Below, piece by piece: positions 54,392 to 63,104 of a stretch of DNA of 64,000 nucleotides (positions are counted from its first letter, which is position 1; each line of letters opens with the position of its first letter). The notes beneath the pieces are model-generated. The model searched no databases and was not told where the DNA came from. It saw nothing but the letters and a program-made list of their open reading frames with translations. The position numbers were made by a program, and so were the translations under genes. Origin of the DNA: AP-15 sp963788085 (GTDB lineage: Bacteria > Pseudomonadota > Alphaproteobacteria > ATCC43930 > CGMCC-115725); contig CAWBFS010000045.1 of NCBI GenBank assembly GCA_963788085.1, positions 1 to 64,000 on the forward strand, read 5' to 3'.

Positions 54392-55610
54392 ATGAATGGC
54401 TTGCTCCAGGATTTGCGGATCGTCGAGATCTCGGCCTTTGTCGCGGCGCCGCTCGGCGGCATGACGATGGCGCAGATGGGCGCGGACGTGATCCGCATCG
54501 ACCCGATCGGCGGCGGCATCGATTACGCGCGCTGGCCGGTGACGCGCGACGGCGCCAGCCTATATTGGGCCGGCCTAAACAAATCCAAGCGCTCGCTCGC
54601 ATTGGCCCTCGACAAGCCCGAGGGCCGCGACCTCGCGCGCGCCGATCATCACCGCGCCCGGTGCGGGTGGCGGCATCGTGCTGACCAACCTGCCGCCGTC
54701 GCGCGGGCTCGATTTCGCGGCCCTGAAGGCGGCCCGCAACGACCTGATCATGTTGCGGCTCACCGGCAACCGCGACGGCTCGGCGGCGGTCGATTACACG
54801 GTCAACGCGGCGAGCGGGTTTCCGCTGGTCACGGGACAAGGCGGCATGCCGGTCAATCATGTCCTGCCGGCCTGGGACATCGCGGCCGGGCTCTATCTCG
54901 CAACCGGGCTGCTCGCGGCGGAACGCCATCGCTCGCGCACCGGCCAGGGCCAGGAGGTCGTGGTGGCGCTCTCGGACGTCATGCTCGCGACAGTCGGCAA
55001 CCTCGGCTACATCGGCGATGTGCAGATCAACGGCGCGGCGCGGCCGGCGATCGGCAACGACCTCTACGGCAGCTTCGGGCGCGACTTCGCGACGGCCGAC
55101 GGCCGGCGGGTCATGATCATCGCCCTGACCCGCCGCCAGTGGCGTGCAATCGGGGAGGCGACCGGTCTCGGCGAACGGCTGGCGATGATCGGGCCGATGA
55201 TGGATGTCGACCTCGACACCGAGGCCGGGCGCTACGAGGCGCGCGACGCGATCGGCGCGTTGCTCGCCCGATGGTGCGCGAGCCATACCCTCGAGGAGAT
55301 CCGGCAAGCTTTCGCCGGCACCGGCGTGCTATGGGGTCACTTCCAGGAATTTCGCCAATTGGTGCGCGACGACCCGCGCTGCTCCGCGGCGAACCCGTTG
55401 TTCGTCTCGGTCGATCAGCCCGGCATCGGCCGCTATCTCATGCCCGGCCTGCCATTGGATTTTTCCGCCGACCCGCGCCACCCGCCCCGCCCGGCGCCGC
55501 GCCTCGGCGAACACACCGATATCGTGCTTACCGAAGTCCTCGGTCTCTCATCAGCCGAGATCGGCCGGCTTCACGATGAGCGCATTGTCGCCGGACCGGA
55601 TGGCCGCTGA
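54392..55610 (+). CDS. mct: CaiB/BaiF CoA-transferase, probable 2-methylfumaryl-CoA isomerase (one frameshift)
   Basis: A ~406-residue family III CoA-transferase. The N-terminus (RIVEISAFVAAPLGGMTMAQ, then GADVIRIDPIGGGIDYARWP and AGLNKSKRSLALALD) and the C-terminus (DQPGIGRYLMPGLPLDFSAD, GEHTDIVLTEVLGLSSAEIG) closely follow, from memory, the Chloroflexus Mct sequence, an intramolecular CoA transferase making 3-methylfumaryl-CoA from 2-methylfumaryl-CoA. The catalytic Asp should be in LPAWDIAAGLYLATGLLAAE. A shift near 54640 joins KPEGRDLA to the GGGIVLTNLPPSRG part. The companion genes of the 3-hydroxypropionate cycle are not seen nearby. Confidence 0.75.
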
Positions 55611-55616
55611 CGGCCC

Positions 55617-55841
55617 TCAGCCTTCCCGCTCGCGCTGCCGCAGTTCCACGAGCAACTGACGCACCCGCCGCGCAGTGCGCAGCTTGCGCGCGATGTCGGG
55701 GGCGAGGCGCAGATCGCCCTGCGCGTCCAGCCAGCCGGCCTCGACATCCGGCGGCAGCTCGCGCATCGCCTCGGCGAATGCCGTGAAAATCTCCCCCACC
55801 TCGCGCGCATCGAGCCGCCGTTCCCTGGCCACGCCGCCCAC
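55617..55841 (-). CDS. Small hypothetical protein
   Basis: A 74-residue hydrophilic protein, GTG start at 55841 (GGVARERRLDAREVGEIFTA). The in-frame sequence continues upstream as SIDEAGEV without a stop, so the true start may be further up. It is Arg/Glu/Leu-rich and helical (ARKLRTARRVRQLLVELRQR). No family is recognised. It lies between the mct-like gene (convergent) and the PA0069-type gene (same strand). Confidence 0.4.
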   Translation of the reverse strand: MGGVARERRLDAREVGEIFTAFAEAMRELPPDVEAGWLDAQGDLRLAPDIARKLRTARRVRQLLVELRQREREG

Positions 55842-55904
55842 CTCTCCGGCCTCGTCGATGGAGAGACTAGTACAGCGCCGGCAAAATACCGAGTGTACGG
55901 TGCG

Positions 55905-56990
55905 CTAAAACAAAGCCAGCTGGTCGCCTTTCTGCGGCGGGGGACAAAACAGGGTCGTATCGAGCGATTGCGTCGTTCGCTGGTTGAAACCGAGCTTGCG
56001 GCAGGCACGGTCGAAGCGCAGCCGCAGCATGTCGGCATAGGGGCCGGTACCGGTCATGCGCTTTGACCAGGTCGAAGTCGTAGAGCCGGCCGCTATGGGT
56101 TTGCGCGACGAGCGAGAGCACGTGAGCCGCCTTGTCCGGGAAGTGCTCCTCTAGCCATTCCTTGAAGAAGGACTTCAGTTCGAGCGGCAGGCGCAGGAGG
56201 GTATAGCCGGCCGCGGTCGGCGCCGGCGGCACGCGCCCGTTCGAGGATCTGCTCCATCTCGTTGTCGTTCAGTGCCGGGATCATCGGCGCGCTGAGAACG
56301 CCGGCCGGGATCCCGGCGGCGGCGAGGGCGGCGATCGTTTCGAGGCGGCGCTCGGGTGTCGAGGCGCGCGGTTCCATGCTACGGGCCAGAGTGCGGTCGA
56401 GCGTCGTGACCGATATCGTCACGCTCGCCAGCCTGTCCTTGGCCATCTCGCCGAGGAGTGTCGAGGTCGCGCTGGATCAGCGCCGATTTGCTGACGATCG
56501 TGACCGGATGGCGGAAATCGCGGAGCACCTCCAGGATCCCGCGCGTGATGCCGAGCCGGCGCTCGACCGGCTGGTAGGGGTCGGTATTGCTGCCGAGCGC
56601 GATCGGGCGGCAGCTATACCCCTTTTTCCTCAGCTCCCCGGCGAGCAATGCCGGGGCATGGGGCTTGTAGAACAGGCGGCTCTCGAAATCGAGGCCGGGC
56701 GACAGCCCGAGATAGGCATGGCTGGGCCTCGCATAGCAATAGACGCAGCCATGCTCGCAGCCGCGGTAGGGGTTGATCGAGCGGTCGAAGCCGATATCCG
56801 GCGAGTCGTTGCGGGCGATGATCGTCCGCGTCGAATCGACGGTCAATGTCGTGGCCAGGGGCGCCGGCTCCTCATCAGCGGTGCCCCAGCCATCGTCGAA
56901 AACGACGCGCCTTTCGGCTTCGAAGCGTCCGCTGTCGTTGCTCGCCGCGCCGCGTCCCTTGCGCGGCCTGACTGTGGCCGGCATATCCAT
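55905..56990 (-). CDS. PA0069 family radical SAM protein (several frameshifts)
   Basis: A ~361-residue radical SAM protein of the SplB/PA0069 type. The cluster motif CEHGCVYCYARPSHAYLGLS is preceded by NDSPDIGFDRSINPYRG, both diagnostic. Then YSCRPIALGSNTDPYQPVER, HPVTIVSKSALIQRDLD, a shift near 56455, VTISVTTLDRTLARSMEPRA with AGVLSAPMIPALNDNEMEQI, a shift near 56230, TLLRLPLELKSFFKEWLEEH, a shift near 56050 and an end RTTQSLDTTLFCPPPQKGDQ. ATG at 56990 (DMPATVRPRKGRG). The reaction of this family is unknown; a link to DNA or nucleotide repair is often supposed because of SplB similarity. Confidence 0.85.
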
Positions 56991-57057
56991 GCCGCCGATA
57001 ATGCCGCGTACTATGCAGAACATTTCAAGAACTATTTCAAGAATGCCGCCGCTGGCC

Positions 57058-57136
57058 CCTCACCCTCCCGCTGACGCGGGCCCCTCCCTCTTCCCGCTCT
57101 GCGAGCGGGGAGAGTCAGGGTTGGGGTGAGGGGCAG
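57058..57136. repeat. Dispersed repeat family B, short copy
   Basis: CCCTCACCCTCCCGCTGACG, GCCCCTCCCTCTTCCCGCTC and the inverse GAGCGGGGAGAGTCAGGGTT with GGGGTGAGGGG. Its right end supplies the GTG used as start of the glycosyltransferase at 57126. Confidence 0.7.
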
Positions 57137-57806
57137 GTCTCCGTCGATTATTCCGACCCTGAATGCGGCCGACACGCTGCCAGGGTTGATGGAGCAGCTG
57201 CGGCCTCCGCCCTTGTGAAAGAGATCGTCATTGTCGATGGCGGCTCATCGGACGAAACCGCCGCTATCGCCCGGACGGCAGGCACGCGGGTCATCGCGGC
57301 AGCCGCGCGGACGGGGAATTCAGCTCGCTGCTGGCGCAAGCGCCGGCGCGGGCGAATGGCTGTTGTTTCTGCACGCCGATTGCCGTCTTTCACCGGATTG
57401 GGAAGCGGCCGTCGCTGCTTTCCTTGCGGCTCCGGAGGCGACCAGCCGCGCCGGCTATTTCGACTTCGCGCTCGACGACGCCGCGCCCGCTGCGCGGCGG
57501 CTGGAGCGGATCGTCGCCTGGCGCTGCCGCGTCTTGCGCTCTGCCCTATGGCGATCAAGGTCTGCTGATCGCCCGCAGCCTGTATTGCGCGGTCGGCGGA
57601 TTTGCGCCGCTGCCGTTGATGGAAGACGTCGACCTCGTTCGCCGCCTCGGCCGCCGGCGACTCGCCCACATCGGCGCGCGATGCATCTCGTCGCCGCAGC
57701 GCTACCGCCGGGAAGGATACTGGCGTCGGCCATTGCGCAATCTCTTCTGCCTGTCGCTCTACTTCGCCGGGGTGTCGCCCGCCGGATCATGCGGCTCTAC
57801 GGCTGA
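57126..57806 (+). CDS. Glycosyltransferase family 2, TIGR04283 type (frameshifted)
   Basis: A ~226-residue GT-A glycosyltransferase. Segments: SIIPTLNAADTLPGLMEQLR, then, after a shift near 57205, EIVIVDGGSSDETAAIARTA, then another near 57320 leading to ASAGAGEWLLFLHADCRLSP (LHAD is the metal-binding site). A further one near 57540 leads to YGDQGLLIARSLYCAVGGFA and LPLMEDVDLVRRLGRR. This set of motifs is that of the TIGR04283 'arsenosugar' glycosyltransferases. GTG at 57126 lies in a family B repeat. It overlaps the next gene (TGATG). Confidence 0.8.
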
Positions 57807-58411
57807 TGCGGCGCACTCTCGTGTTGTCCGTGCGGGCGCCCCAGCTCGGGACCGGCAAGCGGCGGCTGCGCGCGGGTTATCGGCGATGTCGCAGCGCTTC
57901 TTTTCGAGCGAGCGATGATCGCGCTGCTGTTGCGCCGTCTCGCAAAGGACGGGCGCTGGCGTCTGAGGATCGCGGTGACGCCCGACAAGGCCTGCCCTCC
58001 GCGCCCGTCATTGGTGCCGCGGGGTAGAGGCGGTCGGGCAGGGCGCGGGCGATCTCGGCATCCGCATGCGCCGGGCGCTCGAAACCTGCCGGCCCGGGTC
58101 CGGTGGTGCTCGTCGGGGCCGACATCCCGGCGCTCGATGCCCGGTCATGTCGCCGCGGCTTTCCGCCTTCTCGGCAGCCATGACCTCGTATTCGGTCCTG
58201 CCGAGGATGGCGGTTTCTGGCTCGTCGGCGCCCGTCATCCGCGGCGATTTGCCACTCTTGTTCGAGCGGGTGCGGTGGTCGGGCCCGCGATGCGCTCGCC
58301 GACACGCTCGCCGGCCTGCCTCGGCGGATCAGGGTCGGTTATGCCGATCGGCTGGAAGACGTGGACGACGGAGAGGCCTATCGCCGGCTCAAGCCGAGCC
58401 GTGGGTTCTGA
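57806..58411 (+). CDS. TIGR04282-type glycosyltransferase / DUF2064 protein (frameshifted)
   Basis: A ~200-residue nucleotidyl/glycosyltransferase-fold protein. Recognisable parts in three frames are LVLSVRAPQLGTGKRRLRAG, a helix AMIALLLRRLAKDGRWRLRI ending AVTPDKA, GIRMRRALET-type helix, VVLVGADIPALDAGHVAAAF (from joined frames), SHDLVFGPAEDGGFWLVGAR and DVDDGEAYRRLKPSRG. This is the TIGR04282 partner usually next to TIGR04283, as here. At least three shifts (near 57880, 58010 and 58110). The pair is often annotated as arsenosugar biosynthesis, but no arsenic gene is near. Confidence 0.78.
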
Positions 58412-58413
58412 AT

Positions 58414-58955
58414 TCAGCGCTTCAGATGTTCCTGCAGCCGCGGCATCAGCTCGACGAAATTGCACGGGCGAAAGCGGTTGTCGAGCTGGTGGACGAGGAT
58501 GCCCTCCCAGGCGTCGCGGCAGGCGCTCGGCGAGCCGGGCAAGGCGAAGAGATAGGTGCCGCCGGCGACCCCCGCCGTCGCGCGGCTCTGGATCGTCGAG
58601 GTCCCGACCTTGTCATAGCTGAGCCAGCGGAAGAGCTCGCCGAAACCGGCGATCTCCTTCTCGTAGACGCTGTGAAAGGCCTCGGGCGTCACGTCCCGGC
58701 CGGTGACGCCGGTGCCGCCGGTCGAAATCACGACATCGATGTCGGGATCGGCGATCCATTCCTTGAGCTGCGCGACGATCTGGTCCTGCTCGTCGCGCAC
58801 GATCTTGCGGGTCGCGACCCGATGCCCGGCACTCGTCACGAGATCGGCGAGCGTGTCGCCCGAGCGGTCCTGCGTGCATCCCGGGTGTCGGAGACTGTCA
58901 GGATCGCGATGTTGACGGGCAGAAACGGGCGGTTTTGATCGATCCGGCCAGGCAT
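58414..58955 (-). CDS. moaB: Molybdenum cofactor biosynthesis protein B (one frameshift)
   Basis: A ~180-residue MogA/MoaB-fold protein, thought to adenylylate molybdopterin. ATG at 58955 gives PGRIDQNRPFLPVNIAILTV; a shift near 58878 then leads to TQDRSGDTLADLVTSAGHRV. Core: VVISTGGTGVTGRDVTPEAF (molybdopterin-binding TGG loop), EKEIAGFGELFRWLSYDKVG and the late LPGSPSACRDAWEGILVHQL. It converges with the glycosyltransferase pair (two bases apart) and is divergent from the ferredoxin gene. Confidence 0.92.
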
Positions 58956-59075
58956 TCCTCGACGCTCCTTGTGGCGCTGCGGTCAAAAAGCTGGGGTCAA
59001 AAATAGGCGTGATCGATCCCGGCGGCCAGCCGGTCGCATGCAATAGCCCCCTTTGCACGGGCCGCTATGAAAAAA

Positions 59076-59113
59076 TGACGCATGCGTCACGAATAAACTT
59101 GACGCATGCGTCA
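59076..59113. promoter_or_regulatory. Paired perfect palindrome, candidate operator
   Basis: TGACGCATGCGTCA, a perfect 14-bp palindrome, occurs at 59076-59089 and again at 59100-59113, ten bases apart (24 bases centre to centre). A-run on the left and T-run on the right extend the symmetry to a 20-bp inverted repeat. It lies in the divergent moaB/ferredoxin region. Two dimer sites about two helical turns apart fit a TetR- or GntR-like regulator. A hairpin terminator is less likely between divergent genes. Confidence 0.75.
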
Positions 59114-59127
59114 TTTTTTGATTATGG
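59099..59127 (+). promoter_or_regulatory. Candidate promoter for the ferredoxin-P450 operon
   Basis: TTGACG at 59099-59104 overlaps the second palindrome and is followed after 17 bases by TTATGG (59122-59127), a weak -10. A protein on the palindrome would cover the -35 element. The distance to the ferredoxin start is about 90 bases. Confidence 0.4.
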
Positions 59128-59216
59128 CTTAACCGAGGAAACCGAGCGCGGCATCTCCGCAACCGACGGATCGGCGCTCGGCCGGCTCGGCGACGATTAT
59201 GATCGACGGAGGCGTA

Positions 59217-59543
59217 ATGCCCAAGGTCACCTACATCGAGCATGACGGGACACGGCATCGGGTGGAAGTCCCGGTCGGGCTGTCGCTGATGCGCGGCGCG
59301 ATCGACAACAACGTGCCCGGGATAGACGCAGATTGCGGGGGCCAATGCGCCTGCGCCACCTGCCACGTCTATGTCGAGCCCGCCTGGTTCGACAAGATCG
59401 GCGCGCCGATTATCGGTTCGCAGGAGGCGAGCATGTTGAGCTTTGCCGCCGGGGCCGAGTTCAATTCGCGCTTGGCGTGCCAGATCGCGATGCGCGAGGA
59501 ATTTGGAGGGTTGACCGTCCGGATGCCGCAGGGACAGCACTGA
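59217..59543 (+). CDS. [2Fe-2S] ferredoxin, adrenodoxin/putidaredoxin type
   Basis: A 108-residue ferredoxin that would carry electrons to the P450 19 bases downstream. ATG at 59217 (PKVTYIEHDGTRHRVEVPVG). The four cluster Cys are in DADCGGQCACATCHVYVEPA (C-x5-C-x2-C) and the later SRLACQIAM. The C-terminus VRMPQGQH matches putidaredoxin-like proteins. No ferredoxin reductase gene is adjacent, so a reductase elsewhere must serve it. First gene of the operon behind the palindrome. Confidence 0.93.
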   Translation: MPKVTYIEHDGTRHRVEVPVGLSLMRGAIDNNVPGIDADCGGQCACATCHVYVEPAWFDKIGAPIIGSQEASMLSFAAGAEFNSRLACQIAMREEFGGLTVRMPQGQH

Positions 59544-59561
59544 CACGAACGGAGCCCATGG

Positions 59562-60794
59562 ATGACCACTTCCCTCCCCGATGTCTATTCGATACCGCTC
59601 GATGCGATCGACGTCAGCGACCCAAAAATCTACCAGGACGACGTTTGGCAACCCTATTTCGAGCGCCTGCGCCGAGAGGCCCCGGTGCATTACTGCCGGG
59701 AAAGCCGGTATGGCCCCTATTGGTCGGTCTGCAAGTACAACGATATCATGCAGGTCGAAATCAACCATGGCGTCTACTCCTCCGAACTCGGCGGTATTGC
59801 CGTCGAGGACCCGCCCAAGGGTCTGGAGCGGCAGAGCTTTATCCGCATGGACCCGCCCAAACACGACGAGCAGCGCAAGGTGGTCGGCCCGATCGTCGCC
59901 CCGGCGAATCTTGCCGAGATGGAGGCAACGATCCGTGAGCGGACGATCCGGGTGCTCGACGGCCTGCCGCGGAACGAAACCTTCGACTGGGTCGAGCGGG
60001 TGTCGATCGAATTGACGACGATGATGCTGGCGACGTTGTTCGACTATCCCTGGGAGGACCGCCGCCAGCTGACCTATTGGTCCGACGTGGCGATCTGCAA
60101 TGTCCATGCGCCGGAATCGCCGGTGCACTCGGAACAGGAAAAATTCGACGAATTAAAGAAGATGGCCGAGCGGATGGCCGAGCTTTACAACGAGCGCGCC
60201 AAACAGCCGCCGAAATTCGATCTGTTGTCGATGCTGGCGCATGGGCCGGCGACGCAAAACATGCCGCTGCGCGAATTTATGGGCAATCTGACCTTGTTGA
60301 TCGTCGGCGGCAACGACACGACGCGCAATTCGATGACCGGCGGCCTCTACGCTCTGAGCCGGCATCCGGGCGAATATCAGAAATTGCGCGATAATCCGGC
60401 GCTGATCGCGAGCCTGGTGCCGGAGATTATTCGCTACGTGACCCCGGTCATCCACATGCGGCGCACCGCGACCCAGGATGCCGAGCTCGGCGGCCGACAG
60501 ATCAAAAAGGGCGACAAGGTCGTGATGTGGTACGTCTCCGGCAACCGCGACCCCGACGCGATCGACGACCCGGACAGTTTCATCATCGACCGGCCGCGGC
60601 CGCGTCAGCATCTGTCGTTCGGCTTCGGCATCCACCGCTGCGTCGGCAACCGGCTCGCCGAATTGCAATTGCGCATCCTGTGGGAAGAGCTCTTGCCGCG
60701 CCATCCGGTGATCGAGGTGTTGGCGCCGCCATGCCGCACCTACTCCAACTTCATTCACGGCATGCGCTCGATGCCGGTGCGTATCCCCGCGTAA
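59562..60794 (+). CDS. Cytochrome P450, CYP153-like (alkane/fatty-acid terminal hydroxylase type)
   Basis: A 410-residue soluble bacterial P450. The I-helix is LLIVGGNDTTRNSMTGGLYA; the ExxR motif is EIIRYVTPVIHMRRTATQDA; the heme loop is LSFGFGIHRCVGNRLAELQL with the Cys ligand near residue 360. The N-terminus (SIPLDAIDVSDPKIYQDD and YGPYWSVCKYNDIMQVEINH) and the late WYVSGNRDPDAIDDPDSFII closely match, from memory, CYP153 enzymes, which hydroxylate alkane or fatty-acid chain ends. The substrate here is not proven. Ferredoxin directly upstream. Intact. Confidence 0.9.
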   Translation: MTTSLPDVYSIPLDAIDVSDPKIYQDDVWQPYFERLRREAPVHYCRESRYGPYWSVCKYNDIMQVEINHGVYSSELGGIAVEDPPKGLERQSFIRMDPPKHDEQRKVVGPIVAPANLAEMEATIRERTIRVLDGLPRNETFDWVERVSIELTTMMLATLFDYPWEDRRQLTYWSDVAICNVHAPESPVHSEQEKFDELKKMAERMAELYNERAKQPPKFDLLSMLAHGPATQNMPLREFMGNLTLLIVGGNDTTRNSMTGGLYALSRHPGEYQKLRDNPALIASLVPEIIRYVTPVIHMRRTATQDAELGGRQIKKGDKVVMWYVSGNRDPDAIDDPDSFIIDRPRPRQHLSFGFGIHRCVGNRLAELQLRILWEELLPRHPVIEVLAPPCRTYSNFIHGMRSMPVRIPA

Positions 60795-60827
60795 ATCTTT
60801 AGAGCGATTTTCCCGCAGGCTGCATCC

Positions 60828-62351
60828 ATGGAAACGAGATCTGAACCAATGATCATGACAAACCCAGGTCCTGTGACGGCACCACAGACCTCCGAGCACT
60901 TCGATGTCGTGATCGTTGGGGCGGGAATCTCCGGGGTCGGCGGTGCGTATCACCTGACCAAGCAGTGCCCCGGGACGAGCTTTATCGTCCTCGAGGCGAA
61001 GGCAAGCTTCGGTGGTACCTGGCTGACCCACCGCTATCCCGGCATCCGGTCGGATAGCGACCTTTACACGTTCGGCTATCGCTTCAAGCCATGGACCAGT
61101 GCGCCAATCGCAACCGCTGCCGAGATCCTCAACTACATGGGCGAAGTCATCGACGAGAACGATCTCGGCAGCCACATCCGCTATCGTCACGAGATCACAT
61201 CGGCACGCTGGTCGAGCAGCGAAAATCTTTGGACGCTCGAGGCGAGCCGGACGGATACCGGCGAAAGTCTCCGGTTCACCGCCAACTTTCTCTGGATGTG
61301 CCAGGGCTATTACCGGCACTCGCAGGGTTACACGCCGGAATGGGTTGGGATGGCGGACTACAAGGGCCAGATCGTCCACCCGCAGAATTGGCCGGAGGAT
61401 CTGGACTACGCAGGCAAGAATGTTGTCGTTATCGGCTCGGGTGCCACCGCGGCGACGCTTATTCCGGCGATCGCGCCCGAATGTGGCCATGTCACGATGC
61501 TGCAGCGCTCGCCGACCTATTTCAGGACGGGCCGCAATGCGATCGAGATCGCGGACGAGTTGCGCGAGCTGGATATCGACGAGACATGGATCCACGAGAT
61601 CGTGCGCAAGAAAATCCTGCACGATCAAGCCGTCTTTACCGACCGCTCATTCACCGAACCGGAGGCCGTCAAGCAGGAACTGCTGGCGGCGGTTCGTGCC
61701 TATCTGGGCCCCGATTACGACATCGAAACGCATTTCACGCCGAAATACCGGCCATGGCGGCAGCGCATCGCCTTCATTCCCGACGGCGATTTCTTGGAGG
61801 CGATCCGCGCCGGCAAGGCGTCGGTCGTCACTGACGAGATCGAGAGGTTTACGGAGAGCGGTATCCTCCTCCGGTCGGGCAGGCTTCTCGAAGCCGACAT
61901 CATCGTCACGGCCACCGGCTTCAATCTCAACGTGCTCGGCGACATCAATTTCGAGATCGACGAAAAGCCCCTCGTCTTCTCCGATACGGTCACCTATCGC
62001 GGCATGATGTTTACGGGCGTGCCGAACATGGCGTGGGTGTTCGGGTACTTTCGAGCCAGCTGGACACTGCGGGCGGACCTCGTCGCCGACTTTGTCTGCC
62101 GGCTGCTCAATCACATGAAGGAAAAGGGCGCTCGGAAGGTCACGCCGAGGCTTCGACCCGAGGACAAGGATATGCCGTTGCTGCCTTGGATCGATCCCGA
62201 GAACTTCAATCCCGGCTATATGATGCGCGGCATGCACCTGCTGCCGAAGCGCGGCGACAAGCCCGAATGGCAGCACACTCAAGACTATTGGACCGAGAAG
62301 GATCAGTTTCCTGCCGCCGACCTCGACGACGGTTGCTTCGTCTACGAGTGA
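60828..62351 (+). CDS. Flavin-containing monooxygenase, Baeyer-Villiger type
   Basis: A 507-residue NADPH-dependent FAD monooxygenase. The FAD Rossmann motif is FDVVIVGAGISGVGGAYHLT; the BVMO fingerprint FxGxxxHxxxWP appears as YKGQIVHPQNWPE; the NADPH Rossmann motif is NVVVIGSGATAATLIPAIAP; IIVTATGFNLNVLG is the C-terminal ATG motif. Closest in look to EthA-like enzymes. An in-frame ATG at 60849 is also possible. It follows the P450 by 33 bases, so it probably acts on a P450 product such as a ketone. Intact. Confidence 0.92.
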   Translation: METRSEPMIMTNPGPVTAPQTSEHFDVVIVGAGISGVGGAYHLTKQCPGTSFIVLEAKASFGGTWLTHRYPGIRSDSDLYTFGYRFKPWTSAPIATAAEILNYMGEVIDENDLGSHIRYRHEITSARWSSSENLWTLEASRTDTGESLRFTANFLWMCQGYYRHSQGYTPEWVGMADYKGQIVHPQNWPEDLDYAGKNVVVIGSGATAATLIPAIAPECGHVTMLQRSPTYFRTGRNAIEIADELRELDIDETWIHEIVRKKILHDQAVFTDRSFTEPEAVKQELLAAVRAYLGPDYDIETHFTPKYRPWRQRIAFIPDGDFLEAIRAGKASVVTDEIERFTESGILLRSGRLLEADIIVTATGFNLNVLGDINFEIDEKPLVFSDTVTYRGMMFTGVPNMAWVFGYFRASWTLRADLVADFVCRLLNHMKEKGARKVTPRLRPEDKDMPLLPWIDPENFNPGYMMRGMHLLPKRGDKPEWQHTQDYWTEKDQFPAADLDDGCFVYE

Positions 62352-62450
62352 GTTGACGATAGCGCTTGAGCGGCTCTGATTGCCGAGTTGTAAAGCGGCA
62401 AAAGAATCCCGGCGTTATCCTGCGTAGCGACATTCTGGTGCAGGTATGGC

Positions 62451-63101
62451 TTACGGTTCGACCCGCGGCACCGCCGGCAGTCCCCGCAAGATCAGGTTTG
62501 CCGCAAACGCCGCGGCGCCGTCGATATCGAGCGGCTGCCGCGCCAACATTCGCTCGCCGATCTCACGGGCGACGCCGATCACCGCGGCGGTCAGGTACTC
62601 GACATCGACACGCAACCCCGGATCGCGCTGCATCACGAACTCGATTGACGAGCGTAGCTCCTCGAACACCGCCGCCGCTGCCGGGGTCTGGATCCGGACA
62701 CGCGGATAGCGCTCGGCCAACTGCCGGGTGGTGCGCAGCGCCAGCTGCTCGTCGACGATGAATTGAAAATAAACCCGGATGATGCCGATCAAATAGCCGG
62801 CAAAATCGGCCGCCTCTTCGCGTTGCGCCCGCAGAATAGGCCGCAATCGTTCGGCCGCATCCGAGGCGATCGCGCGCGCGATCTCTTCCTTGGACCGGTA
62901 ATAATTGTAGAATGTGCCCGAAGCGAGCCCGGTGCGGCCGATGATGTCGCGCACGCTTGCGGCTTCATAACCGACTTCGGCGAAAACCTCGCGCGCAGCG
63001 GTCAGGATCGCGCGCCGATTCTCGAGCTTTGTCTGGGCCCGCTTGCTGCTGCCCGCAGCGCCGGCGCCGGGATTTTCCCCCCGCGGGGTCGAATGGGCCA
63101 A
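62451..63101 (-). CDS. TetR/AcrR family transcriptional regulator
   Basis: A 216-residue regulator. HTH region: RRAILTAAREVFAEVGYEAA, VRDIIGRTGLASGTFYNYYR and SKEEIARAIASDAAERLRP, all typical of TetR. The C-terminal ligand domain is helical (FAGYLIGIIRVYFQFIVDEQ). It converges with the monooxygenase gene, 99 bases apart, and is the only regulator near the P450 operon, so it is the best candidate to bind the palindromes at 59076-59113. No such palindrome is seen before its own start. Confidence 0.92.
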   Translation of the reverse strand: MAHSTPRGENPGAGAAGSSKRAQTKLENRRAILTAAREVFAEVGYEAASVRDIIGRTGLASGTFYNYYRSKEEIARAIASDAAERLRPILRAQREEAADFAGYLIGIIRVYFQFIVDEQLALRTTRQLAERYPRVRIQTPAAAAVFEELRSSIEFVMQRDPGLRVDVEYLTAAVIGVAREIGERMLARQPLDIDGAAAFAANLILRGLPAVPRVEP

Positions 63102-63104
63102 GAT

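Noticed and set aside
41977..55610. 3-hydroxypropionate bicycle gene cluster (malonyl-CoA and Mct-like genes)
   Set aside because: Only the Mct-like gene fits; malonyl-CoA reductase, Mcl, Meh and Mch are absent and the malonyl-CoA decarboxylase is 11 kb away.
59070..59120. Rho-independent terminator (inverted repeat with T-run)
   Set aside because: It lies between divergent genes, upstream of both, and consists of two self-palindromic sites; an operator fits better. Not fully excluded.
60153..61628. 491-codon minus-strand frame across the P450 and monooxygenase genes
   Set aside because: Antisense of two intact genes, with shadow-like composition.
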